A stretch of DNA of 44,654 bases from Candidatus Tayloriibacteriota bacterium. Lineage in GTDB: Bacteria; Patescibacteriota; Minisyncoccia; Phycocordibacterales; SIBU01. Location of the stretch: NCBI GenBank assembly GCA_009695005.1, contig SIBU01000007.1, positions 1 through 44,654 on the forward strand. Reading direction: 5' to 3'. How positions within the stretch are numbered: the first letter of the stretch is position 1; each line of letters opens with the position of its first letter. The translations under genes were made by a program, and so were the position numbers. Of this stretch, positions 1-8,837 are shown in pieces. A model generated the notes under the pieces. The model was not told the origin of the DNA and searched no databases. It saw nothing but the letters and a program-made list of their open reading frames with translations.

Positions 1-184
1 CCACACCCCCCGCCGAGGAAAATAAGAAAGGTAAGGAAAATTTTTGGGTTTTGCTCCCGCGACCGAAGGGAGCGGACGAGGCGCGCAGATTAGTTTTCGT
101 CCAGATTAGTTTGGTAAAAAGTTCGGATTTTGTTCAGGAGACACAGCCACAAAGTAGAATTCGGTTTTTCGCCAAAATTCGGAG

Positions 185-265
185 CGTCGCAAATGGAAAA
201 GCAGGGGTTTGGGGAGGAATTTTCCATTTGTTCCTCTTTTTGTTTTGGCGGAATTCGGGGCGGAC
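185..265 (+). repeat. Left copy of ~80-bp inverted repeat bracketing the cassette
   Basis: gcaaatggaaaagcaggggtttggggaggaattttccatttgttcctctttttgttttggcggaattcggggcggaca is near-identical to the reverse complement of 5731-5813. Confidence 0.85.
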
Positions 266-322
266 ATGTATGCATTATACTGCACTCTTGCAAAAGAATG
301 CACGTTTTCCTATTATATATCT

Positions 323-526
323 ATGTCATCAGGTAAAAAACTTGGGGAAAACTTAAGAAAGCTACGATTGAAAAAGAATATGTCGCAAGGAGACCTTGCG
401 ACTGCTTTGAATGTTGATCGAGCGTATATCAGCAACATTGAGAATGGTCGTATGAACCCCACTCTTTCGACTTTGGAAAAGATCGCTAATGCGTTGGGTA
501 TTTCCAGTAGCGAACTTTTGAAATAA
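323..526 (+). CDS. Short XRE-family HTH transcriptional regulator (67 aa); likely start at 323 rather than 209
   Basis: ORF 209..526; MSSGKKLGENLRKLRLKKNMSQGDLATALNVDRAYISNIENGRMNPTLSTLEKIANALGIS is a classic HTH_3 motif; the upstream ORF part lies in repeat/promoter DNA. Confidence 0.85.
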   Translation: MSSGKKLGENLRKLRLKKNMSQGDLATALNVDRAYISNIENGRMNPTLSTLEKIANALGISSSELLK

Positions 527-530
527 ATTT

Positions 531-2057
531 ATGAAAACTATTATATCACTTTTTCAAAAAAATGTTTCTAAAAACCCATCAAAAATTGCACTTGTTTTTG
601 ATGGGACTGAAGTTTTATATTCTGACTTAGAACAAATATCAAATAAATGTGCCGATATACTTAAAAAGTATGTGTCTAAGGGTGATAGAATAGGTATTTG
701 TTTTTCAGAAAATCCACTTGATATTATTGTTAGCATTCTAGCTATATTAAAAATCGGTTGTATATATGTCCCCCTTGATCCCAAAAACCCAATCGAAAGA
801 ATGCAATATTTACTTCAAGCTTCTAAACCTAAAATAATTATCGGTGACAATAATTCTCCCGGGATAATTAAAAATTACGACAGATTCTTTTTTATTAACG
901 ATTTTAAAAATAGTTCTAATAATTCTAGTATTCGTGAACCAACTGAGATCCATGAAAATGATATCGCGTATATAATTTTTACATCTGGATCTACCGGAAT
1001 GCCAAAGGGTGTTTCAGTTTCGCATGGAAATTTAGTCTCAGCATATTTTGCATGGGAAAAATCATATAACTTAAAAGAAATCAAATGTCATTTACAAGTC
1101 GTTGCGTATTCCTTCGATGTTTTTTCAGGTGACTGGATTAGATGTCTCTGTTCTGGTGCTAAATTAGTGATGTGTCCTGAAAGTGTCTCTAAAAATCCAG
1201 AACAACTTTTCAATTTAGTTCAAGATAATAGGGTTGAGTGTGCTGAATTTTTACCTGTCTTACTTAGAGGTTTGTTTGGTTATTTATCTGATAAAAAACA
1301 AAAACTTACCACACTAAAAATCTTAATTTGCGGTTCAGATAAGTTTTTTGTATCTGAATATAACAATTTTATAAATTTTTTATCACCAAATACAAGACTG
1401 ATAAATTCATACGGTACATCTGAAACAACCATTGACACTTCTTATTTTGAATTTACAAAAGAAAACACTTTCCTTCAAAATGAAACGATTCAAGTTCCTA
1501 TTGGTAAGGCGTTTTCAGGAATGGAAATCGTTTTACTGGACAATAACCTTAAAAAAGTTGAGAAGGGCCAGGCCGGAGAAATTTTTATTGGTGGATCTGG
1601 TGTTTCGTTGGGATATATAAATGCTCCCGAACTCAACAAAGAAAAATTTGTAAAAATTAATACCGAAATGTATTTCCGTACAGGAGATTATGGTAAGTAT
1701 TTATCTACCGGCGACATAGAATTTTTAGGAAGAAAAGACAATCAAGTTAAATATAGGGGCAAGCGAATTAGTCTGGCAGAAATTGAAAATGTACTAGTCA
1801 CACATTTTTCTATCTCTGACTCAGCAATTATTTTATTTGAAAATAGTGATCATGAGGATCTAGCGGCTTTTGTGGTTTCAAAGGATAATTCGCAGGAAAG
1901 TTTAAAAAGTACTTTAAAGGAAAACATTTCCAAATATCTACCAGATTATATGTTGCCAGATAGATATTTTTTTGTTGATAAGTTACCGACTAATTTAAAT
2001 GGAAAAGTTGACAAAAAAATATTATTAAATGATTTAATAAATAAAGTTTATGAGTAA
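531..2057 (+). CDS. Stand-alone amino-acid adenylation (AMP-binding) enzyme, NRPS A-domain-like, no carrier domain
   Basis: YIIFTSGSTGMPKGVSVSHGN (A3), NSYGTSETT (A5), YFRTGDYGKY (A7), GRKDNQVKYRGKRISLAEIE (A8), NLNGKVDKK (A10); ends right after A10. Confidence 0.88.
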   Translation: MKTIISLFQKNVSKNPSKIALVFDGTEVLYSDLEQISNKCADILKKYVSKGDRIGICFSENPLDIIVSILAILKIGCIYVPLDPKNPIERMQYLLQASKPKIIIGDNNSPGIIKNYDRFFFINDFKNSSNNSSIREPTEIHENDIAYIIFTSGSTGMPKGVSVSHGNLVSAYFAWEKSYNLKEIKCHLQVVAYSFDVFSGDWIRCLCSGAKLVMCPESVSKNPEQLFNLVQDNRVECAEFLPVLLRGLFGYLSDKKQKLTTLKILICGSDKFFVSEYNNFINFLSPNTRLINSYGTSETTIDTSYFEFTKENTFLQNETIQVPIGKAFSGMEIVLLDNNLKKVEKGQAGEIFIGGSGVSLGYINAPELNKEKFVKINTEMYFRTGDYGKYLSTGDIEFLGRKDNQVKYRGKRISLAEIENVLVTHFSISDSAIILFENSDHEDLAAFVVSKDNSQESLKSTLKENISKYLPDYMLPDRYFFVDKLPTNLNGKVDKKILLNDLINKVYE

Positions 2058-3525
2058 ATCATTATCTAATAATAAAATTGTCGGTATTGTTGGTTTTGGT
2101 GCAGGCGGACTATCGTATCTTGTTCAACTTATAGACTCATGCATAGAAAATAATAAACATGTAGATATCAGTATTTTTGAAAAAAATAAACTCCCTAAAG
2201 GTTTGGCTTATGGTGGTATATCTAATTATCATATTCTTAATTTAAATACTCATGTTATGAGTGTTTCTCACACTAAACCAGACAACTTTTATGAATGGTT
2301 ACAAAAAGAAAAATCTCAGTGGACTAAAAAATATGATGGAATAATTATTGACGATCTATATCCTCCAAGACCTTTGTTCGGTGAATATCTTGAGGATGTT
2401 TTTTTGCAGTACATGAAGATCGCAGAAAAACATAACATTAAGGTTAATATTTATAATACTGAAATTATCGATCTAGCTTTTGTTGAAGAAAATAGAATTA
2501 ATCTTAAAGACAGAAAAAAGACTTATTTTGTAGATACCGTGATGCTTGCTTTAGGTAATTTTGATTCTGATAAATATACTGAATTAAACGACAAAGAGGG
2601 CTACTATAATTCACCTTGGGAAAAATTAAATTTAAAAACCAAAGAACCTGTTGTAATTTTAGGAACAAGACTTACAGCTATTGATACTGCTCTGTACTTG
2701 TTTGGTGAAAAAAAATTTAATAATAAAATATATTTGGTGTCTAGATCAGGTGCACTACCTAAAATAATAGGCCTATCAAAGCCATACTTACTGTCATTTT
2801 TAAATGAAACAAATATTAAAAAAAATAAAAACATAAATTTAGATAAATTGGGTCAATTATTCAAAAAAGAAATTGAAAAAGCCGAGGGGAAAAAATTAGA
2901 CTGGGAAAAAATCATTAATATTGAACCGAGCACACTGGATGCATTAGATGAGGAAATAAAAATTGTTGAGGAAAATAAACTCAGACCATGGCAATCTGTA
3001 TTAATTTCACTGTATCCGCTAGTGCCATGGATATGGAGTTTACTAAAAAATGAAGAGAAGGAAATTTTTATTAAAAAATATTTCAGCTCTTGGCTCACTT
3101 ACCTAGCTGCATTTCCATTAAAAAATGCTAAGAAAATAAAAGGATTCATTGAATCTGGTTCAATTGAAATTGTTGGCGGACTAAAAGAGGTTAAATATAT
3201 AAATGGTAAGTATGTCCTAAGGTTTACCAAAAACAATACTATTGTTACACGCACAGTAATTAATGCTACTGGTTCGGGACATAACTATACTCATTCAAAA
3301 TTGTTGATGAATATGATAGAAGGTAACCTAATAAACCAAAGTAATCTTGGTGCTCTTGATATAGATACAAAAACTTGTCGTCTAATTTTGAACAATCCTT
3401 TTACTAAAAAAGATGTTTTTGCAATTGGCGAGATAACTTTTGGTTCTTGGTTGGCAACAGCAGATCTCGGTCAAATCTCTCGACAGGCTGAGATTGCCAT
3501 TAATGACTTACTAAATAAAATATAG
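2050..3525 (+). CDS. FAD/NAD(P)-binding protein (NAD_binding_9-like flavoprotein)
   Basis: N-terminal GIVGFGAGGLSYLVQL dinucleotide-binding motif, GLAYGG, YPPRPLFGEYL, VINATGSG; 8-bp overlap with the preceding CDS. Confidence 0.75.
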   Translation: MSKSLSNNKIVGIVGFGAGGLSYLVQLIDSCIENNKHVDISIFEKNKLPKGLAYGGISNYHILNLNTHVMSVSHTKPDNFYEWLQKEKSQWTKKYDGIIIDDLYPPRPLFGEYLEDVFLQYMKIAEKHNIKVNIYNTEIIDLAFVEENRINLKDRKKTYFVDTVMLALGNFDSDKYTELNDKEGYYNSPWEKLNLKTKEPVVILGTRLTAIDTALYLFGEKKFNNKIYLVSRSGALPKIIGLSKPYLLSFLNETNIKKNKNINLDKLGQLFKKEIEKAEGKKLDWEKIINIEPSTLDALDEEIKIVEENKLRPWQSVLISLYPLVPWIWSLLKNEEKEIFIKKYFSSWLTYLAAFPLKNAKKIKGFIESGSIEIVGGLKEVKYINGKYVLRFTKNNTIVTRTVINATGSGHNYTHSKLLMNMIEGNLINQSNLGALDIDTKTCRLILNNPFTKKDVFAIGEITFGSWLATADLGQISRQAEIAINDLLNKI

Positions 3526-3527
3526 CT

Positions 3528-4382
3528 ATGCACCCAAAACAAGCCGTAAAAAAAATTTATACTCTAGCAAAGAATCAAGCGGTTTCTTTTTTTGGAAGTA
3601 GACTAATTTCGGTGTATCTGATTGGTAGTTTAGCGCATGGTGGATTTTCTGAAGTATCAAGTGATATCGATATTGCATTTATTTTAGATAACAAAGACAT
3701 ACTAGAAGAAGACTGGGATATGGTTAATAATATCAATAAAGATATAAAAGCTACAGGATTGGAATTTTCAAAAAAACTTTCTATTTTTTGGACTAATGTA
3801 ACTACCATTTCTAATAAAATAACATCTGGAGGATTTCCGCCCCCTACAAAAAAGGATGGTCTTTTTCCACCTTTTGATATTTTAGATTTATACCAAAATG
3901 GAGTTCTAATTTATGGAAAAGATATTAAGTCTAATATTTTAGTTCCCAATGAGGAAAATCTTTTTATTGCCGGTACTGAATTTCTATTAAGTTATGTTGA
4001 TAATAAAAAAAGAAACGAGTGTCTCAGTAATGTGGATATATTTTTAGAGCTTAATCCGGTAGACATATCGAAAAATATTCTTTTCCCTATAAGATTATTA
4101 TTCACATTATTTACAAGTAAAATTGGAAGTAATGGCGACGCGGCTTTGTATTTTCTAAGTAAAAAAGATACATCCGAAAAACTAAAGGAGTTAATTAATC
4201 AGGCTATCTATATTAGAAATAGTGCTCAATATCACACCGAGACTTTAAAAGAACTTTTTCCCAATTTAAACAGTTTATATATAAATTTAATTGATTTACA
4301 CATAAAAAAAATGGAAGAATTGCAAAATTTAACATATGTCCAAATGTTGAAGGATTGGAGGAGTAGAATTTTAATAATTTAA
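3528..4382 (+). CDS. Nucleotidyltransferase-fold protein (MNT/AadA-like)
   Basis: YLIGSLAHGGFSEVSSDIDIAFIL matches the GSxxxG...DxD pol-beta NTase signature; starts 3 nt after the upstream stop. Confidence 0.7.
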   Translation: MHPKQAVKKIYTLAKNQAVSFFGSRLISVYLIGSLAHGGFSEVSSDIDIAFILDNKDILEEDWDMVNNINKDIKATGLEFSKKLSIFWTNVTTISNKITSGGFPPPTKKDGLFPPFDILDLYQNGVLIYGKDIKSNILVPNEENLFIAGTEFLLSYVDNKKRNECLSNVDIFLELNPVDISKNILFPIRLLFTLFTSKIGSNGDAALYFLSKKDTSEKLKELINQAIYIRNSAQYHTETLKELFPNLNSLYINLIDLHIKKMEELQNLTYVQMLKDWRSRILII

Positions 4383-4395
4383 TTATAATCTTAAA

Positions 4396-5334
4396 ATGAA
4401 CGGACGTATGACAACAAAAGAAAACATATACGTAGGTGGCAAAATCTTTTTTCATCTAAAGGATCGCCTTATGGGTGGAAAGGTATTTAGTAGTGATGAT
4501 AAAAGTGAATATTTGAGAACTGCTACTCCTGCTGAGATAGCCGGTGAGGTAAATTTAACGAGGGACTTATACACACGAGGTTTTCCTGTTCCGGAAGTAA
4601 TCACAAGTGGAGAATTAGAAAACGGTATAGCTTATTACACTGAAAAATCAATAGGTTCGAGAGTTTTCGGTGAAATTTTTACAACTGATACAAAAAATAG
4701 TGGTATCGTGAGCGAAGAATCTTTTGATTCATTAGTTCAAACTATAAAAAGATATTGTGAGGCGCAATTTAATCAAAAAAATTTTGTTCCACAAGACAAA
4801 AACACACTTTCTAGTATGGTAGTTTTCGCAGAAGTCATGGAACATCACCCACCCTCATTAGAAATGCAAGGTTTATTCACTGAGGCTTACGAGAAAATAA
4901 GTCAAAAAATTATGTCTCTACCGTGGGGTTACGTTCAGTCTGATTTAAATGCATTTAATATTTTGCCTAATGGTATTATTGATTTTGAATTAGTAGGATT
5001 TGGTCCTATTGGATATGATGTTATTACAAATGTGTATTTTGGTAGAATGTGGCCCAAAAATCGTACCGCGTATATTTTAACAGATGATCAAATATCAAGA
5101 TATGTTTCGGAAGTAGATCAAATAGCACAGAAAAAAAATTTGCCAATTATTAGTTCGTATCTTGATGAATTTCTTGTTTTAAAAGCAATTTGGGCAACAG
5201 GAAAAGCAAAAGGTTCGGATAGCGCTGATTTTTTACAATGGCGTGTCAAAGTGCGAGATTGGTGTATAAAAGAATATTTAAAAGGAAATAAAATTGATAC
5301 GATGCAATTTGAGTATCAAGGAACAAAGGGATAA
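4396..5334 (+). CDS. Aminoglycoside phosphotransferase/choline kinase-fold protein with atypical catalytic loop
   Basis: GYVQSDLNAFNILPNGIIDFELVGFGPIGYDV resembles APH H-G-D-x4-N ... IDF(D/E), but the H is replaced by Q (QSD). Confidence 0.7.
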   Translation: MNGRMTTKENIYVGGKIFFHLKDRLMGGKVFSSDDKSEYLRTATPAEIAGEVNLTRDLYTRGFPVPEVITSGELENGIAYYTEKSIGSRVFGEIFTTDTKNSGIVSEESFDSLVQTIKRYCEAQFNQKNFVPQDKNTLSSMVVFAEVMEHHPPSLEMQGLFTEAYEKISQKIMSLPWGYVQSDLNAFNILPNGIIDFELVGFGPIGYDVITNVYFGRMWPKNRTAYILTDDQISRYVSEVDQIAQKKNLPIISSYLDEFLVLKAIWATGKAKGSDSADFLQWRVKVRDWCIKEYLKGNKIDTMQFEYQGTKG

Positions 5335-5360
5335 ATTCCACATTGTCTTTCTGTATTTGA

Positions 5361-5643
5361 GCCTCGGGCATTTCCGCTAGGGCGTCCGTGACGAAGGGGT
5401 GAGCGCCGTCGTAAGACGGAGGCGCTAACATCTAGCAGCGAAAGCGACAAGGAAAAACTCACTAATGGAAACGAGGAAGGGGGTTGTGCGCCTCCGGTCG
5501 GCCAAGCCCTGTTCTGCTCTGCAGAATGCGCCTTGTTTTACCTAGGAGTCCGTGACGACGGTAAAACAAGGACGCACGAGGCGAGGAGATGCGCCAAACC
5601 TAGACATCTAGGCGCGAGTAGCCCTAGCAGAAATGTCCGAGGC
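5361..5643. ncRNA. Candidate highly structured RNA or DNA element closed by a 23-bp imperfect stem
   Basis: gcctcgggcatttccgctagggc (5361-5383) pairs with gccctagcagaaatgtccgaggc (5621-5643); internal hairpins include ccttgttttacc/ggtaaaacaagg, ccgtc-gtaa-gacgg and ttctgc-tct-gcagaa. Confidence 0.5.
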
Positions 5644-5730
5644 GAATGCCGAGGATGGACCCCTTTAGATCATGACGCAAAAATAGTAGAATGGTAGAGG
5701 CACAATATCGAATTTGTATTTTCAGTTTTT

Positions 5731-5813
5731 TGTCCGCCCCGAATTCCGCCAAAACAAAAAGAGGAACAAATGGAAAATTCCTCCCCAAACCCCTCCTTTT
5801 CCATTTGCGACAT
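5731..5813 (-). repeat. Right copy of ~80-bp inverted repeat
   Basis: Reverse complement matches 185-265 with few mismatches. Confidence 0.85.
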
Positions 5814-5926
5814 CCAAATTAAAAAACAAATGAGCCGAAGTTTTGCAAAATCCTTTCCCCAAAAAATAGTTTTGCCAAAACTTCGTCCGCATTGTTCCGC
5901 AACCTGCCCGAATACTTGGAGGGCAG

Positions 5927-6014
5927 AACACCGAAGAAAAATGTCCTTTCCTTTTTCAAGAAAAATTTCACCACCGCCACATCAGGAAAGCAAGGAACAT
6001 TTTTCTTCGGTGTT
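5927..6014. repeat. Inverted repeat, 18-bp perfect arms
   Basis: aacaccgaagaaaaatgt (5927-5944) and acatttttcttcggtgtt (5997-6014). Confidence 0.85.
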
Positions 6015-6062
6015 GCCGAGTGAAGCGAGGCAGTGGCGGAACGATTCATTCCACATCGGGAT

Positions 6063-6110
6063 TTTGTTGGAAAAAAGTTCGGATTTTGTTCAAGAGACAC
6101 AGCCAGCAAA
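6063..6110 (+). repeat. Partial direct copy of the 5' part of the left repeat (about 110-155)
   Basis: aaaaagttcggattttgttcaagagacacagccag versus aaaaagttcggattttgttcaggagacacagccac. Confidence 0.8.
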
Positions 6111-6264
6111 AATAAATATCTCCTTCGGCCTATTTTTGCTGAATGTGGGAAGTGAGTGACCGAATTCACTCGCGTCTTGGAATCGAACGCCGGAATATAA
6201 AATTTTCAGGAGAAAATTTTTTGAGGCGGTGACCAGACAAACATGAACGACGGTAAATATTTAG

Positions 6265-6480
6265 TCGAGGGAGATAAGTGTACTCACGGTCCAAATCCCG
6301 CAGCCAGTTTGAGCAATCAACTAATTCTAGTACTAGATTGAACGGAGAAGCTATTGAAAACTCTAGCCTTTTTCCATTTACTGTCGGGTTCTGAAGTACG
6401 TAATCCAAAAATTCACGTTTTCCTGCAATATCAGAACTATTCTCAAAAATAGTCTTTGCTCTACGTGCTACAGAAAGCAC
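6265..6480 (-). pseudogene. C-terminal remnant of a large serine recombinase
   Basis: AKTIFENSSDIAGKREFLDYVLQNPTVNGKRLEFSIASPFNLVLE...WLRDLDRE resembles the C-terminus of the intact recombinase at 42619..44247 (AREAFVSGDLDTKKEILSALGQNYTLKDRKLVILPNEWLKPI...RGWPDLNR). Confidence 0.5.
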
Positions 6481-6721
6481 TGTTACAAGAGTTGTTCAAT
6501 AGTCATGGTCTGGCTTTCTATGTTCAGACATTTCAATTTCCAAAGTTTGTGTTTGATACTGATACTCTTAATGTTCTTTGACGTAGACTGCCAGAGTAAT
6601 TCACACTACTCGATTTTTTATTCGGTGTAAGAGGATCTGGAAGGATTGCTCACGGGATTCGAGGATGAGAAAATTTTCGACTCATATGTAAGGCCTTCTC
6701 GTGTTATAGTAGAACGTATTT

Positions 6722-8500
6722 ATGAAAAATATCCTGAACAGTCCTGTAGTATATCTGTGGCGCAAAATGTATTTTTATGCTGAACATAGGCGTAAGAATA
6801 TAATAGGAGCAACTACTCTATTTATTTTCGCGAACATAGCTGATGCGGCTCAACCGCTTTTTTTTGGATATTTTTTAAATTACATTCAGGAAAATGGAAT
6901 AACAAAGGAAAATCTAACACACTTATTCTTGATACTATTGCTCTTTCTTGCATCGGAAGTTATTTTTTGGATATTTTGGGCACCGGCTAGAATTATTGAG
7001 CAAGAAACAGCTTTCGCAACAAAGAAAAATTACAAAGAGTACCTACTGCACGGAACGATGGCCTTGCCCCTTTCTTGGCATACTGATCATCATTCAGGAA
7101 ATACGATAGATAAAATCGAAAAAGGTACGAATGCTATATTTTCTTTCTCTGAGGAAACTTTTATGTTCATACAAGCATTTGTTCGGTTAGTTATTTCTCT
7201 TGGAGCATTAATATATTTGGACTTATACGCTTCCTTAATGGTAATAATAGTATCTGCCTTTATTTTTTACATAATGTTTATTTACGACAAACAATTAATA
7301 CCTGGATACAGTGTGGTTAATAGCATGGAAAATAAAATATCAGCAAAAGTTTATGACGTGATTAGCAACATTACGACGGTCATTATACTGCGCATAGAGC
7401 ATCTTGTTTTTAAAGCCATCAGCAAGTCTATTGATACACCATTTTCGCAGTTTAGAAAAAATATTATAAATAATGAAATGAAATGGGTTTGGGCAGCCAC
7501 CTTAGGACAGCTTTCGGTTATTTTAACAATAGGAATTTATCTTTTTACCAACGTAAGTAAAGGAAATGTCATTTTAATCGGTTCTATTTATATATTATAT
7601 AGCTATGCTTCGAAAGTCAGGGAAACATTTTTTAGCTTCGCTCAACTTTATAACAATGCTGTAAAATGGCGATCTAACATCTCAAACGCTGAAGAAATAT
7701 CAGCGGACTTTATGAATATAGCATTATTAGAAAATAGGTATTTGCCAAAAAATTGGTCTACAATTTCTATTAAAAATTTATCTTTTTCCTATCACAACGA
7801 AACCGATGCTGATCTGCATCTAGACAATGTAAATATTGATTTTAAAAAGGGCGATAAAATTGCGGTAATTGGTGAAAGTGGTGGTGGAAAAACTACCTTC
7901 TTAAAAATCTTTCGTGGGCTTTATCTTCCAAAAAGAATAATTCTTTGTGTTGACGATAAAGAATGTGGAAATGATTTAAATATAATAAGTGATTCTATTT
8001 CTTTGATACCACAAGATCCAGAAATTTTTTCTACAACAATTCGAGAGAATATTACGCTTGGTGTGGATTACGAAGATAGGGAGATAAAAAAATTCACTAA
8101 CATGGCTTCATTCACAGAAGTAGTTTCCCGGTTGCCTAAAGGTTTAGAATCCAACATCGTAGAAAAGGGAGTCAATTTAAGCGGAGGTGAGAAACAACGT
8201 CTAGCACTTACGCGTGGGCTTCTAGCTTCTAAAGACAAAGACATTATTCTTTTAGACGAACCAACAAGTAGTGTGGATTTTCATAACGAACTTAAAATAT
8301 ATGAAAATATATTTACAAGTCTGCCAGATAAGACTATTATTTCCTCTATTCACAGACTGCATTTACTTTCACTTTTCGATCATATTTTCTTTTTCAAAGA
8401 TGGCAAAATAGTCGCCAAAGGGAATCTTGATCAGCTAAAAGAAAAATCAAAAGATTTCAAAAAACTCTGGGCAAAATATATAAAAACTCAAAATCAATAA
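6722..8500 (+). CDS. ABC transporter, fused permease and ATP-binding protein (MsbA/exporter type)
   Basis: N-terminal TM helices; Walker A GESGGGKTT, LSGGEKQRLALTRGLL signature, IILLDEPTSSVD Walker B. Confidence 0.92.
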   Translation: MKNILNSPVVYLWRKMYFYAEHRRKNIIGATTLFIFANIADAAQPLFFGYFLNYIQENGITKENLTHLFLILLLFLASEVIFWIFWAPARIIEQETAFATKKNYKEYLLHGTMALPLSWHTDHHSGNTIDKIEKGTNAIFSFSEETFMFIQAFVRLVISLGALIYLDLYASLMVIIVSAFIFYIMFIYDKQLIPGYSVVNSMENKISAKVYDVISNITTVIILRIEHLVFKAISKSIDTPFSQFRKNIINNEMKWVWAATLGQLSVILTIGIYLFTNVSKGNVILIGSIYILYSYASKVRETFFSFAQLYNNAVKWRSNISNAEEISADFMNIALLENRYLPKNWSTISIKNLSFSYHNETDADLHLDNVNIDFKKGDKIAVIGESGGGKTTFLKIFRGLYLPKRIILCVDDKECGNDLNIISDSISLIPQDPEIFSTTIRENITLGVDYEDREIKKFTNMASFTEVVSRLPKGLESNIVEKGVNLSGGEKQRLALTRGLLASKDKDIILLDEPTSSVDFHNELKIYENIFTSLPDKTIISSIHRLHLLSLFDHIFFFKDGKIVAKGNLDQLKEKSKDFKKLWAKYIKTQNQ

Positions 8501-8793
8501 ACGGCATAATTTAACCTCGAGGGTCTCACACCAGCCGAAAAAAGCGTACTGAAACAAAAATATCCTAAGTTTTTAATTGAGTAAACTTAGAATGAAAAAA
8601 TTTACATTATTATTCCACCCACCCAGAACCAAACCTTCCCTATCCCCCTTTCAATAACAAACCACTCTAGAGTTCTGAACTCGCTCAACAGAAATGCGAA
8701 AGCTGTAACTCCTGAATTTGATCTATTCGACCAAAATATAGTTCAGTTTATCTAAGGAAACAAGGTGGTCATCCTTCTATAGGATGAACTGTA

Positions 8794-8830
8794 AACAAAA
8801 CCGCGCAGCCAGCCGAAGCTAACTGCGCGT
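8794..8830 (-). terminator. Intrinsic terminator downstream of 8838..9656
   Basis: minus strand CGCGCAG-TTAGCTTCGGCTGG-CTGCGCG followed by GTTTTGTTT. Confidence 0.7.
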
Positions 8831-8837
8831 AGTGATC

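Noticed and set aside
5378-5572. agtccgtgacgacggtaaaac resembling the hammerhead ribozyme string CUGAUGAGUCCGUGAGGACGAAAC
   Set aside because: The invariant CUGANGA and GAAA core elements are not present in either copy; only the stem-II-like GUCCGUGA part matches.
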